From UBA7455 sp026713185 (GTDB lineage Bacteria > Pseudomonadota > Gammaproteobacteria > Pseudomonadales > Azotimanducaceae): a DNA stretch of 64,000 bases. Below, in pieces: positions 46,555 to 56,234 of this stretch. The stretch is taken from assembly GCA_963665785.1 (NCBI GenBank), contig OY762456.1, positions 2,418,001 through 2,482,000 on the forward strand, read 5' to 3'. The position numbers and the translations under genes are program-made. Position 1 is the stretch's first letter. The number at the start of each line of letters is the position of its first letter. The notes beneath the pieces are model-generated. The model saw nothing but the letters and a program-made list of their open reading frames with translations. It was not told the origin of the DNA and did not search any database.

Positions 46555-47163
46555 CTACCCGAACTGATCCCAACTGACAATCTCTTCCACTGGTCGCCGG
46601 GTAACTGGTCCGAACCGACCCATGGGGTAGCCAACCGGAATCACGCAAGCGATCTCCATGTTGGTGGGAACGTTGAGGGCCTCGTAAGCCCCCGCTCGAT
46701 CCAGCATCAACGGCAGGTTGGTTGGGCATGCACCCAACTGCAAGGCGCGAGCTGCCAGCAGCAGATTCTGCACCTTGGGCCATATAGAGCCACCAGCAGC
46801 GTATCCGGAATGAAAGTTATCGCGTTTCTGATTCAGCACGAGACCGCCAATAATAATGGCCGGTACAAATTGAAGGTTGTTGTATTGCCAAAGGAACGCG
46901 GAAGGTGGCGCATCGGGGTCGGGCTTGTAGAATCTGTCGATGGCAGCACGATTCAGGTCGGCAATCTTCTGCTTGATATCGGCGCGGGTGATGATGAGCC
47001 AGCGGTCGTTCTGTGCGTTACTGGCGCTGGGTCCCTGATGGGCGGCATCAACCAGCTTCAACAGAAGCTCTCTTGGAACCGGATCTGACTTCAGGCGGCG
47101 CATTGCCCGGCAGTGATACATGGTGTCGAATATGCCCATGTCGTTATTTGGTTGCGTAGTCAT
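46555..47163 (-). CDS. Nitroreductase family FMN oxidoreductase
   Basis: The 202-residue protein from Met 47163 (MTTQPNNDMGIFDTMYHCRAMRRLK) shows the nitroreductase fold: CRAMRRLKSDPVP for FMN phosphate binding, GPSASNAQNDRWLIITR, and AAGGSIWPKVQNLLLAARALQLGACPTNLP. The C-terminal segment EIACVIPVGYPMGRFGP matches the GYP motif of the family. It uses FMN and NAD(P)H to reduce nitro or quinone compounds; the physiological substrate is not evident. It is divergent from the ArsC-like selenoprotein, so the two may share a 140-bp control region. Confidence 0.87.
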   Translation of the reverse strand: MTTQPNNDMGIFDTMYHCRAMRRLKSDPVPRELLLKLVDAAHQGPSASNAQNDRWLIITRADIKQKIADLNRAAIDRFYKPDPDAPPSAFLWQYNNLQFVPAIIIGGLVLNQKRDNFHSGYAAGGSIWPKVQNLLLAARALQLGACPTNLPLMLDRAGAYEALNVPTNMEIACVIPVGYPMGRFGPVTRRPVEEIVSWDQFG

Positions 47164-47305
47164 TTTAAGTGCCTTGTTTCGATCCACAAATTTCAGATCC
47201 ATTCAAGTAATTGAAATTACTGATACAGGTCCAACATGGAAGATTTTTTGGACAGGATGGATATAATGTCACTGTTACCTGAGGAGATGCAAAAGGAAAT
47301 CTTTG

Positions 47306-47650
47306 ATGATCACCATTTATCACAACCCCGGCTGAGGCAAATCACGCGGCGCACTCGGAATACTGCGTGCGCGAGATGTCGAGTTCGATGTCGTTGAATA
47401 CCTCAAAACACCCTTGACTCGTGCAGATCTGGAGCGCTTTCTGGATTTACTGCCTGACGAGCCGAAATCACTGGTCAGAAAAGACAAGCGGTTCAGGGAT
47501 CTCGGATTGAAAGCAGATGACTATACTACCCGGAATGCCGTGATTGATATTCTTCTTGAGCACCCGGCACTGATGGAGAGACCGGTCATCATCAGGGATG
47601 GCAAGGCCGTCATCGCAAGACCTTCGGAAAAAGTCGAAGAACTGCTATAG
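47306..47650 (+). CDS. ArsC-like reductase selenoprotein, Sec at UGA 47333-47335
   Basis: From ATG 47306, with AAAAGGAAA seven bases upstream, the frame reads MITIYHNPG-UGA-GKSRGALGILRA and continues to 47650. In ArsC arsenate reductases the N-terminus is IYHNPRCSKSRxxL; the UGA (codon 10) takes the place of the catalytic cysteine. The three active-site arginines of ArsC have counterparts in SLVRKD, LMERPVII and VIARPSEKV. Total length is 114 residues, the family norm. The protein could reduce arsenate or act as a general glutathione- or glutaredoxin-linked reductase (Spx/YffB-like). GU in place of RC-S is unusual. UGA-blind calling would only show the C-terminal part from about 47414. A possible SECIS follows. 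Confidence 0.84.
47349..47372 (+). promoter_or_regulatory. Candidate bacterial SECIS stem-loop
   Basis: GCGCAC (47349-47354) is the exact complement of GTGCGC (47367-47372), closing a 12-base inner part TCGGAATACTGC. The GG in that loop lies 22-23 nt after the UGA at 47333-47335, matching the distance at the other two sites. The loop is larger than theirs, so the fold needs a calculation. Confidence 0.48.
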
Positions 47651-47692
47651 GAAACTGTCCAAGAACAAACCGATCTACTGCGGGCAAGCCTC

Positions 47693-48877
47693 CTATATCA
47701 CTTTCGATGACCTCAGTTCGGTTAGCTGACTGTCGTCAAGTCCTAACCATGTCCCGTAGATTTCATCATTGTGGGCGCCTTTTTCCGGGAAGAAAGTCAA
47801 TGGCGGGCTTTCATAGTCCGAGTAGCGAATGGGGCTGGAGGGTAAAACGAGTTCACCTATGACTTCGTGAACCATGTTATTCAGCATTCCGCGTGCATGC
47901 AGATGAGGATCCCGTTTGACTTCCTCAAGATTGCGCACCGGCGCCACTGGAACCCGGCTGTTATTGAAAGCACGACTGGCTTCTTTGCGGCTGTGCCGCC
48001 TGGTCCAGTCTTCGATCAGACTGTTTATCTCGTCTTCTGACTGCAAACGGCCACGAACTGTTCCGTATGCCTCATGGTCACGCAGGTCTGTCCGCCCGAT
48101 TACACTCAGAAGATTGTGCCAGTGACTCTCACTGACGCAGATTATCGCAATGTATCCATCCTGGCATTCATACCGGCCATAAGGGCACGCCCCGGCTGGT
48201 GACCGGGCGCTGTTACGTACAGGCAGGCTGCCTCTGTTGTGGTAGAGCGTGAGTTCTGAACACAGAGTGAAATACATGGAATCCAGCATGGAAACTTCAA
48301 CCAGGGTGCCTTTGTTGCTGCGTTGTCGTCCAAACAATGCCGACATCACACCGGCATACATGTGTATACCACCCATGATGTCACAGGGGGCGCCGCCCGC
48401 CCGGGAAGGCGGTCTGTCAGCATCCCCGGTAACACTCATCACACCGCTCGCTGCCTGGATGGTATGATCCATCGCCAGCATATCCCTGTCCGGACCAGAC
48501 AGACCATATCCTGTCCCCGAACCGTAAATCAGCCTGGGATTGATTTCCTTCAGGACACTCCACCCTACCCCCAGCCTGTCCATAACCCCCGGGGCATAAT
48601 TTTCCAGCAGTACGTCTGCCTGTTGCACCATTTCGCACAGCATCGCCTTGCCTTTCTCCTGCTTGAGATCAAGAGTGATGCTCTTCTTGTTTGAATTCAG
48701 CATGATAAAGGACATGGGTGTTTTTTCGCCGCCAAAACCACGGAGTCTCTCGCCTCCTATCGGTTCCACCTTGATAACTTCCGCCCCGGCCTGTGCCATC
48801 AGAAAGGCCGCATAGGGACCCTGGTAAATCTGGGTCAGATCAAGCACCTTGATTCCTGCGAGGAGACTATTGTCCAT
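47693..48877 (-). CDS. CaiB/BaiF family CoA-transferase
   Basis: The 394-residue class III CoA-transferase begins LLAGIKVLDLTQIYQGPYAAFLMAQAGAEVIKVEP, and LDLKQEKGKAMLCEMVQQADVLLENYAPGVMDRLG is the typical helix-turn region. The catalytic Asp is expected in DMLAMDHTIQAASGVMSVTG. DIMGGIHMYAGVMSALFGRQRSNKG is the dimerisation stretch. It moves CoA between carboxylic acids. It is divergent from the SnoaL-like gene at 48973. The substrate is not assigned. Confidence 0.88.
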   Translation of the reverse strand: MDNSLLAGIKVLDLTQIYQGPYAAFLMAQAGAEVIKVEPIGGERLRGFGGEKTPMSFIMLNSNKKSITLDLKQEKGKAMLCEMVQQADVLLENYAPGVMDRLGVGWSVLKEINPRLIYGSGTGYGLSGPDRDMLAMDHTIQAASGVMSVTGDADRPPSRAGGAPCDIMGGIHMYAGVMSALFGRQRSNKGTLVEVSMLDSMYFTLCSELTLYHNRGSLPVRNSARSPAGACPYGRYECQDGYIAIICVSESHWHNLLSVIGRTDLRDHEAYGTVRGRLQSEDEINSLIEDWTRRHSRKEASRAFNNSRVPVAPVRNLEEVKRDPHLHARGMLNNMVHEVIGELVLPSSPIRYSDYESPPLTFFPEKGAHNDEIYGTWLGLDDSQLTELRSSKVI

Positions 48878-48972
48878 TTTTCGATTCCATTGAAGTACCA
48901 GCTAGTGAATCGTGATGATACATGTAGAACATTTTTCAGTACACTTGTTGCTTATTTACACAGGTTGAAAAC

Positions 48973-49404
48973 GTGTCGCAAACATCCGAACACCCCTATA
49001 TTGAAACCATCCGTACCTATTACAGGGGTTGTAATAGCGCTGATGTACCACTCATGTTGTCTACTTTTACCGAGGATGTAGTGCATTATTTTGTTGATCA
49101 CAGTGCAGTACAGGGCGCCGGGCAACTCGCCAACTACTGGAAGAAAGTGGCGCCCCGCACCCAGGCCAACTGGCATCTGGACCACGCACTGGTACAGGAA
49201 CCGGAGGCGGTTATTGAATGGAGTATGCGCTGGACACCTGCTGCAACAGGAATTCCCGAAATCCTCCGTGGCAGCGAGTGGTACCTGTTCCGGGAAGGCA
49301 GAATTGCCGAAATTCGTTCATACCACAACAATTTCTATCTGCAGCATCCATCAAATCGCGAACTCCGCGATTTTGATTACGCGGGTAGAGGGTATCGAGT
49401 TTGA
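48973..49404 (+). CDS. SnoaL-like / NTF2-fold protein
   Basis: The 143-residue protein from GTG 48973 has the NTF2/SnoaL-like cone: TIRTYYRGCNSADVPLMLSTFTEDVVHYFV in the first helix-strand part, VQGAGQLANYWKKVAP, and EWYLFREGRIAEIRSYHNNFYL at the end. Such proteins can be polyketide cyclases, isomerases or ligand-binding modules. It is tail to tail with the TonB receptor gene and only 39 bp from its stop. Confidence 0.8.
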   Translation: MSQTSEHPYIETIRTYYRGCNSADVPLMLSTFTEDVVHYFVDHSAVQGAGQLANYWKKVAPRTQANWHLDHALVQEPEAVIEWSMRWTPAATGIPEILRGSEWYLFREGRIAEIRSYHNNFYLQHPSNRELRDFDYAGRGYRV

Positions 49405-49443
49405 TCAAAAGCCATTTGCTGACACCCCGGGTACTCCAACCCG

Positions 49444-52400
49444 CTAGAAATTAAATTGCAGACCCAGGCGTAGTGTCCACAAGGACCTGTTTTCCAGAAC
49501 TTCATCGACGTAACGGCCAGCATTGAATCGCTCAAAGACATACTGTCCATTGTCATTAACACTGGAATTGACGACCTGTACAGAAAAGAACCTGGCATCT
49601 GTGACATGTCCCCATTCCTCACTCAGCAGGTTGCCCACATTGTATAGTTTCAGGAATATCTTCCCGTAAGTACCCTTCACCAAAGTCGGCAGTTCCTGAT
49701 CGATCCGCAGATCAAATCGATTGCTCCAACCAGCATGGGTTTCATTACGGCTGACAAAGCCTGTACCAAGCTCTTCCCTGTCAATGAATGCACCAAACGC
49801 ATTCTGGTCGAAACCGGGTGCAAAGACCACATGAGGATCATTCGGACCGGGAATATAGAGCAGATGTCTGCCATAGAAACCATCACCCTCAAGGTCCTGG
49901 GACCCCATGACATAACTCTGTGCCTGACCTTCACTGGCATATCCGTAGAGGGTAATGCGAGTCTCAAGATCAAAAAACAGATCGGCGGCCCAACTGCTGC
50001 GCAGTGTCAATCGATGCGGAACCACGTAATTGGAATTTCCAGGGTCCGGATTGTTGATGTCCAGCGTAGCCAGGTTTTCAAAGTTTGACAGGGCGACAGA
50101 AGAAGTCATGGGGACAACATCCTGGGCACTGGTATGGGCATAACCCAACATCAGGTCCATTCCCCATTCAAAATCCTTGCGGAGGACAACGGAAAACATT
50201 TCCGAATCAGACTTATTGCTGGTATTGGTCAACATCAGGTTGTCGCTGCCGTTAGTGAATGCATAAACTGGTATACCGTTGGATGTCGTGTCCACTACCG
50301 ACTGCGACAGATCAACATACATCGCCCCTTTCCTGGTCTCCGTGTACAGAAAATCGATGTCCGCCCCGATATCCCACCAGGGCAAATCCCAGGACGCTCC
50401 CAATGCAAGTTTCCACTCTCGCGGCTGTTCGTAGGATGGATCAATCAGAACCAACCTTCGAGTGCTGGCATCTGCGGCAGTAGAAGCCGCCACAGAATCA
50501 ATCAGTTCCTGGGGGATGCCCCTGCCGGGACTGCCACCCGATATTGGAATGGACCCGTCCAGCAGCGAGCGGGAAGCACTGAAATTGCGCAATTGCGTTT
50601 GAACATTGGTGATGCCATCGTTGCTCCAGGCGTTGGAAATCCACACGTTGGGGTTACCACCGGAATAGAGCCCGATTCCGCCCCGGATTGAAAGATCGCT
50701 TCTGGCATCCCAGGAGAAGCCCACTCGCGGCATCAGTAGACTCAGGCCGTCGATGTTCGCATCATTGCGTAGTCCGTTGTTTACATCCGTAAATGCCTGG
50801 TTGAATTTTGGCCGATCAGAACTGCTGAACCAGTCGTATCGCAACCCGGCGACGATGGTAAGGCCGCTTCCCGGATAATAAATCTCGTCCTGAAGAAACA
50901 GGCTGTTGGCCACGTTGCTGAAACTGGCGGCAGCATCGCTGGCATTATTGGTTCCGCCGCCACTGCCATAGTAAATACGGCTGGGACGTCCCAGTTCAAA
51001 CTTGTCGATACCGGACAAAGAACATGCAGGATCATCAAATCGACCCTGGGTTGTCAGCTCGGCGCAAAAGGCAGGGTTATTGCCGGAATCATCAAAGAAG
51101 TCGTATTCACCACCCCTGGAGTGCTGCACAAAAAGATTGAAAATTTCCAGATCCTCCCGTTCGTATCCGCCGCCGATAACATGATCACCCAGGAGAAACT
51201 GTACAGAAGCCCTGAAATAAGCGGATTCAGTATTCAGTTTGTTCGCCTGTCGGGAGTCATCAGCCCCCAAATAGATCGTGTCACGGCCGATACTGATTTG
51301 AAAATCACCGAAATCTGCCGGGCCCACGGTTACCTGGGAATCGTTCATTACATTGGAACTGTAGAAAATCTCCGTGGAGAAGGCATCGGTCCAGTTCGAG
51401 GCGACCTTGAGGGTACTGGTTTTGGCTTCTGCTCCTTTGACGTAGAAGTGATTGGCAAATTCAAACTCATTGCTGTCGCCGTCGGAATCGCGATCCTGGA
51501 AACCGTCATAGTAGTTGTGAATAAACGCCAGGTTGTGATTATCGCTGATATTCCAATCTGCTCTGATCATCCATTTTTTATCTTCCTGAATACCATCACC
51601 CGGTGACCCTCCCGGATCATATTCATAGATGGAATTGCTTATAGAAACAATTCGGTCGTAATTCGCTTTACTCAACCAGGGACGATCATCACCCCTCCCC
51701 TGCCCATCATGACCACGGGCCAGGAACCTGGGCTTTTCGGACTGTTCATAGGCAACAAAGAAGAACAGTTTGTCCTGTATTGCCGGCCCACCCAGCGTGA
51801 ACCCCCATTTCTCATCATTGAAGTCCGGTGTACTGAAGTCCCGACCATCGCCAATGGAATCTCCCCGGAAGTTTTCATTGGTGTATTCAAGGAATACATT
51901 ACCCTCCCATTGATTGGATCCTGATCGGGTGACAGAGTTGATGTTGCAGGCGGAAAATCCACCATAGGTCACATCAAAAGGCGCCAACTCCACTGCGACC
52001 TGTTCAATTGCATCATACGGAAACGGCATGCCCACAGCGGTAGAATAACCATTGCTGTTCAATCCGAACCGGTCATTCTGACTGACACCATCAAGGGTAA
52101 TGCTGTTGAAACGGGGATGCTTACCACCGCAATTGATCTCAAAACCATCATCTTCGTTATCCACATTCAGACGAGGGTCTATACTGTAAACTTCGCTGAT
52201 GTCCCTGTCGAATGCGACAGCAGTTTCAAGATCATATTTTGAAAAAGTTGCCGAGGGACCCGCGGCAATGTCGGTAATGGCTGATGACTTTCCATACACC
52301 ACAACCTCTTCAATGGCCTCTGAACCTCCGATGTCAATACGCAGATTGTAAACATCACCCAGGGTAATCGACCTGACGGTCAGGGTATTATCCAGCACTG

Positions 52401-52659
52401 TGATCCTGTAAGGACCGCCAACGGGTAATCTCGAGGCCAGGAATGTTCCCTGTGAATTGGTTGCGAATGTCCTGCTGATGCCGGTACGCTGATCAGTGAC
52501 TTCAACGCTGGCTGCCGATACCGGAGTACCCGATGCACTATAGACTTTGCCACGAATTGAGGATGTTGTTTCGCCTGCCAATAGTGTGGCTGGCACTCCT
52601 GTCATTAAAATCAATAACAAAGCAGACAGTACCTGAACTGCCAGGTGTGAATTTCTCAT
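49444..52659 (-). CDS. TonB-dependent receptor, Oar-like
   Basis: The 1071-residue outer-membrane receptor begins with a signal peptide (VLSALLLILMTGVPATLLAGETTS), then a carboxypeptidase-regulatory-like beta-sandwich (SSIRGKVYSASGTPVSAASVEVTDQRTG). A plug domain follows (IEEVVVYGKSSAITDIAAG), then a 22-strand barrel with Asn/Asp-rich loops. The last residues form a beta strand ending in LQFNF, the terminal-aromatic signal for the BAM complex. Similar Oar-type receptors import peptides or large substrates. It is divergent from a histidine kinase whose start is 170 bp away. Confidence 0.92.
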   Translation of the reverse strand: MRNSHLAVQVLSALLLILMTGVPATLLAGETTSSIRGKVYSASGTPVSAASVEVTDQRTGISRTFATNSQGTFLASRLPVGGPYRITVLDNTLTVRSITLGDVYNLRIDIGGSEAIEEVVVYGKSSAITDIAAGPSATFSKYDLETAVAFDRDISEVYSIDPRLNVDNEDDGFEINCGGKHPRFNSITLDGVSQNDRFGLNSNGYSTAVGMPFPYDAIEQVAVELAPFDVTYGGFSACNINSVTRSGSNQWEGNVFLEYTNENFRGDSIGDGRDFSTPDFNDEKWGFTLGGPAIQDKLFFFVAYEQSEKPRFLARGHDGQGRGDDRPWLSKANYDRIVSISNSIYEYDPGGSPGDGIQEDKKWMIRADWNISDNHNLAFIHNYYDGFQDRDSDGDSNEFEFANHFYVKGAEAKTSTLKVASNWTDAFSTEIFYSSNVMNDSQVTVGPADFGDFQISIGRDTIYLGADDSRQANKLNTESAYFRASVQFLLGDHVIGGGYEREDLEIFNLFVQHSRGGEYDFFDDSGNNPAFCAELTTQGRFDDPACSLSGIDKFELGRPSRIYYGSGGGTNNASDAAASFSNVANSLFLQDEIYYPGSGLTIVAGLRYDWFSSSDRPKFNQAFTDVNNGLRNDANIDGLSLLMPRVGFSWDARSDLSIRGGIGLYSGGNPNVWISNAWSNDGITNVQTQLRNFSASRSLLDGSIPISGGSPGRGIPQELIDSVAASTAADASTRRLVLIDPSYEQPREWKLALGASWDLPWWDIGADIDFLYTETRKGAMYVDLSQSVVDTTSNGIPVYAFTNGSDNLMLTNTSNKSDSEMFSVVLRKDFEWGMDLMLGYAHTSAQDVVPMTSSVALSNFENLATLDINNPDPGNSNYVVPHRLTLRSSWAADLFFDLETRITLYGYASEGQAQSYVMGSQDLEGDGFYGRHLLYIPGPNDPHVVFAPGFDQNAFGAFIDREELGTGFVSRNETHAGWSNRFDLRIDQELPTLVKGTYGKIFLKLYNVGNLLSEEWGHVTDARFFSVQVVNSSVNDNGQYVFERFNAGRYVDEVLENRSLWTLRLGLQFNF

Positions 52660-52829
52660 GATTGCCCCCGGGTCACGTTAAGAGTTCGAAAGACAGAATT
52701 CAGCGGGTAAACACTCTCTGCTTACTCAACTATGGACAGAAAAATGCTGTATTAGCAGTATTTGCCAGCTTGTTGTTGACTTATAGCAATCCGTTATCCA
52801 GTATCAGATTGCGTAAAGGGATTCCATTC

Positions 52830-55451
52830 ATGGACGAACTGACTGATCGGCGAATTGTACCATGTCGAAATCTGACATGGTGCTTTGATCTATGGTTCCA
52901 GAAAAATTTAAATCCCGAAATTGTCCTCCACCGAATATCCCTTCCCATTGAATATCTGCAAAACCCGGAGAAATTTATTGACTGGCAAAATTACACTGCA
53001 ATTATTTCCACCATGGACAAGCATTTTTCAGAAAAGGAATTGCTTGAAGCAGGTCGTTCCAGTTGGCATCCTCCAAAACGGAATCTGAAGGCATTCTTCA
53101 GTCATCGTCTTGACCCTGTTCGGAATCAGTATCTCGCCTCGTTCGGTACTGATGGTGAAGCAGTAAAAACATTTCCGGTAAATATTTCTGTCATCCATAC
53201 CGGTCATCGAAGTCTCCGTATAACCATGAATATGAAGGATGGCTGCGCGAGGTGCCATAACTTCCATATTTTCATTGCCGGACAAATGATCGGTTTGCCG
53301 GAATCTCTGGGTTACCCTAAATCAACCGTACAGATCACTCAGTCTGGGCAAGAAGCAGTATATGACATCAGCTACACGAATGTTGATGGTGGACTATTCA
53401 CCACACTTTGTAATGTCATCCTGAAAGTATTCACGGCAAATGAAACAGTGCGCGAACTAACCAGAATCAATGACGATTTGTTGCAGAATTACCAGGGCCT
53501 ACAGGAAGAAAATGAAAAGCTGCGTACTATTGAGAAGAAGCCCAGTGATGTTATCTGGACCATGGGGTTGGATCTGGATTTTGAATACATAAGTCTGGCT
53601 TTGGCCAGTGTTACCGGATACACGAGAACAGAATTGAAGCATTTGTCCCTGAAAAAGATACTTGATCAGGAGTCGAACAGGAAGGTGAAAAAGCAGATAA
53701 ACAGAGGACTCGCCGGAAACAATGCTTACAGATCTTCAACTACAGAAGCTGTGTTTGTTCATAAGATGGGACATCAAATCCAGGTTGAATTGAAGCTCAG
53801 TTTTATGTTGGATGAGATGAATAAACCGGTCAGTCTTATCGTGGTTGCACATGAAATTACGGAAAGAAAGAAGAAGGGAATCAAGCTGGACCCAAAGGAA
53901 ACCAGCTATCAGATCATCACCAATATTGTACCAGATGCCATCATTACCATAGACCAGAAAAATAAGATCTTTTTTGCCAATCCAGCCAGTATGAAGATTT
54001 TTGGCTATGAACTTGAGGATTTGATTGGCATGGATATTGATTTGCTGATCCCTTCCTTGTCACATGATTCAACATTCAAAGAATCTCACCGACTCGACTG
54101 GCAGGCACAGGAAATCGAAGTTGATTTAAAAGGACTGCGGAAAGACAGAACGCTTATTCCTCTTGAAATTTCCCTTGCTGCAGATGAAATCTCCGGTGTC
54201 TCCTGCCGAACATGCTTTATTCGGGATATCAGTTCAAAAGTCAGAAACAATCAGGAAATAAAACAACTGGAAAAACAACTTCAGTTGTCCCAGAAAATGG
54301 ATTCAATCGGGCAACTGACAGGTGGAGTCGTTCACGATTTTAGTAACCTGCTGGTGGCGATTCTAGGTTATACAGATCTTGCAATAAATGAGATCACTGA
54401 CTTGAAAATTCAGAGAGGACATCTTAACGAAATCAAACTGGCTGGTGAAAGAGCTGCCAACATGACAAGGAGACTGCTGGCATTCAGCAGGCAACAATAT
54501 ATAGAACCGTCCCTCGTCGACGTCAATGACCTTATCGATGGTATCAATCTCATGATTAACCGGTTGTTACCGGAAAATATCAAAGTGAAGATAAAGCGGG
54601 CTGATAACAGAAATTTACCTGTCATGGCTGACGCTGGACAGATTGAGCAAGTCCTCGTTAATCTCGCCGTCAATGCAAGGGATGCCATGGAGCACGGCGG
54701 TAAGCTCACCATTGAATCTTCTATGGAGAATATCAACGATAATTCCAAACGGCAAAATTCATCGGTTCCAACCGGTAACTATGTCGTCATCAAAGTTATC
54801 GACACCGGCTCCGGGATGAGTCAGAAAATTCAGCATCAGATTTTCGAGCCATTTTTTAGCACCAAACCTGAAGGCGCCGGTACAGGACTGGGTCTGGCCG
54901 TAGTATCCAGCATCGTCAAACATCACCAGGGATTCATCAATCTTGAAAGCCATCCTGCTCTGGGTACCACATTCTCCATTTATCTGCCGGTTGCCATCAG
55001 GAAGAGGCGTGAACCTGGAAAATTCAGCTCCCGTGATATCATCGGCGGCAGCGAAACCATTTTCATAGTAGAAGATGATGCTCAGGTCAGGAACCTGACC
55101 AGACTCATCCTCAGAGGAGCCGGCTACGAAGTGATCGAAGCCATTGATGGCCCTGATGCCCTTGAAAAGTATTCTCATATCAAGGAAAAAATTGATCTTG
55201 TGCTGCTGGATGTAGTGATGCCGGGGACCGGGGGCAGAGAAGTCATGGAAGAGATGCTGGAATACCGTTCCGATCTTAAAATTCTGTTTACCAGTGGGTA
55301 TCTGGAATCAGAAAATCACACAAAATTCATTCGCGATACTGGCTTTGAGTTGATCCCCAAGCCATACAATACAAATTCGCTCAGATCTAAAGTCAGGTTC
55401 ATCCTTGACAATCAGACACCGGCAACGCGTTCACGAACCAAGGTGAAATAA
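52830..55451 (+). CDS. Hybrid sensor histidine kinase (PAS-PAS-HisKA-HATPase-REC)
   Basis: I start at ATG 52830 (MDELTDRRIVPCRN), which has AAAGGG upstream; the frame is open to 52662. An N-terminal region of about 240 residues is unassigned. Two PAS domains follow (DFEYISLALASVTGYTRTEL and IVPDAIITIDQKNKIFFANP). The kinase core has GQLTGGVVHDFSNLLVAILG with the phospho-His, N-box VLVNLAVNARDAM, DTGSGMS and GAGTGLGLAVV. A receiver domain ends the protein (IFIVEDDAQ, LVLLDVVMPG with the Asp). No membrane span in the chosen start, so it senses a cytoplasmic cue. Divergent from the TonB receptor, which it may control indirectly. The output regulator is not in the window. Confidence 0.9.
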   Translation: MDELTDRRIVPCRNLTWCFDLWFQKNLNPEIVLHRISLPIEYLQNPEKFIDWQNYTAIISTMDKHFSEKELLEAGRSSWHPPKRNLKAFFSHRLDPVRNQYLASFGTDGEAVKTFPVNISVIHTGHRSLRITMNMKDGCARCHNFHIFIAGQMIGLPESLGYPKSTVQITQSGQEAVYDISYTNVDGGLFTTLCNVILKVFTANETVRELTRINDDLLQNYQGLQEENEKLRTIEKKPSDVIWTMGLDLDFEYISLALASVTGYTRTELKHLSLKKILDQESNRKVKKQINRGLAGNNAYRSSTTEAVFVHKMGHQIQVELKLSFMLDEMNKPVSLIVVAHEITERKKKGIKLDPKETSYQIITNIVPDAIITIDQKNKIFFANPASMKIFGYELEDLIGMDIDLLIPSLSHDSTFKESHRLDWQAQEIEVDLKGLRKDRTLIPLEISLAADEISGVSCRTCFIRDISSKVRNNQEIKQLEKQLQLSQKMDSIGQLTGGVVHDFSNLLVAILGYTDLAINEITDLKIQRGHLNEIKLAGERAANMTRRLLAFSRQQYIEPSLVDVNDLIDGINLMINRLLPENIKVKIKRADNRNLPVMADAGQIEQVLVNLAVNARDAMEHGGKLTIESSMENINDNSKRQNSSVPTGNYVVIKVIDTGSGMSQKIQHQIFEPFFSTKPEGAGTGLGLAVVSSIVKHHQGFINLESHPALGTTFSIYLPVAIRKRREPGKFSSRDIIGGSETIFIVEDDAQVRNLTRLILRGAGYEVIEAIDGPDALEKYSHIKEKIDLVLLDVVMPGTGGREVMEEMLEYRSDLKILFTSGYLESENHTKFIRDTGFELIPKPYNTNSLRSKVRFILDNQTPATRSRTKVK

Positions 55452-55517
55452 TCGTATCTGCCGGTGTTCAGCCTTCTGCAACCTGTTAAAATGGCTGGTT
55501 TATCCAGGTTGATTGAT

Positions 55518-56234
55518 ATGCTGCATCCGATAGATTTCTTCGATTTGACGGAGTTTACACACTGCGAGATATTTTCCGGTGCAAACGAGGTGTGGACCCC
55601 GCTGAATTTGCTGGAGGAGTACCTCACGGACTGGCTGGATTCGCACTCTTCCATATTGGATGATGTCATTGTCGCAGATACGGCAAGAATTCATGGACAA
55701 GCCAGTATCGGGGCAGGAACCGTCATTGAAGATGGCGTCTGTATCTACGGGCCTGCAGTTGTTGGCAGGAATTGTGAAATAAAACAGGGCGCGTACATCA
55801 GAGGGAACTGCCTGATGGGTGATCGTTGCATTCTCGGTCATGCAAGTGAACTCAAAAACTCCATCATGTTGAACGATGCCAGGGCGCCGCACTTTGCCTA
55901 CATTGGGGACAGCATACTGGGGAATAACGTCAACCTTGGCGCCGGCACAAAACTGTCCAACCTGGCGTTATCCAGTGAAAAAGAGTCTCGGACAGGAAAA
56001 AGACCGACCATCAAATTACAAATTAACGGGGTCGAAGTGGATACCGGCCTTGCCAAGCTCGGGGCAATTATCGGTGATAACGCCCAGACGGGGTGTAATT
56101 CGGTGACCAATCCCGGCACACTGATCGGCAAAAATACGCTGGTTTACGCCAACACCTCCGTTGCAAAGGGATTGGTACCGGGAAACAGCATCGTGAAATT
56201 GCGACAGGTTACAGAAGTCATCCCCCGATCATGA
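55518..56234 (+). CDS. Left-handed beta-helix acyl/nucleotidyl-transferase-like protein
   Basis: The frame is open from 55464, but ATG 55518 (MLHPIDFFDLTEFTH) follows an AGG box and gives the conserved part, about 238 residues. The central region contains hexapeptide repeats typical of left-handed parallel beta-helix proteins (VIVADTARIHGQASIGAGTVIEDGV and GNNVNLGAGTKLSNL). Together with RGNCLMGDRCILGHASELKNSIML and the N-terminal part it resembles GlmU-like UDP-sugar pyrophosphorylase/acetyltransferase C-terminal halves without the nucleotidyl domain. The reaction is unknown. It overlaps the start of argS by four bases, so translation is coupled. Confidence 0.77.
   Translation: MLHPIDFFDLTEFTHCEIFSGANEVWTPLNLLEEYLTDWLDSHSSILDDVIVADTARIHGQASIGAGTVIEDGVCIYGPAVVGRNCEIKQGAYIRGNCLMGDRCILGHASELKNSIMLNDARAPHFAYIGDSILGNNVNLGAGTKLSNLALSSEKESRTGKRPTIKLQINGVEVDTGLAKLGAIIGDNAQTGCNSVTNPGTLIGKNTLVYANTSVAKGLVPGNSIVKLRQVTEVIPRS

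Noticed and set aside
53230..53275. CARCH in the kinase N-terminus considered as a haem c site
   Set aside because: The protein has no signal peptide from the chosen start, so it would be cytoplasmic, where haem c is not attached.
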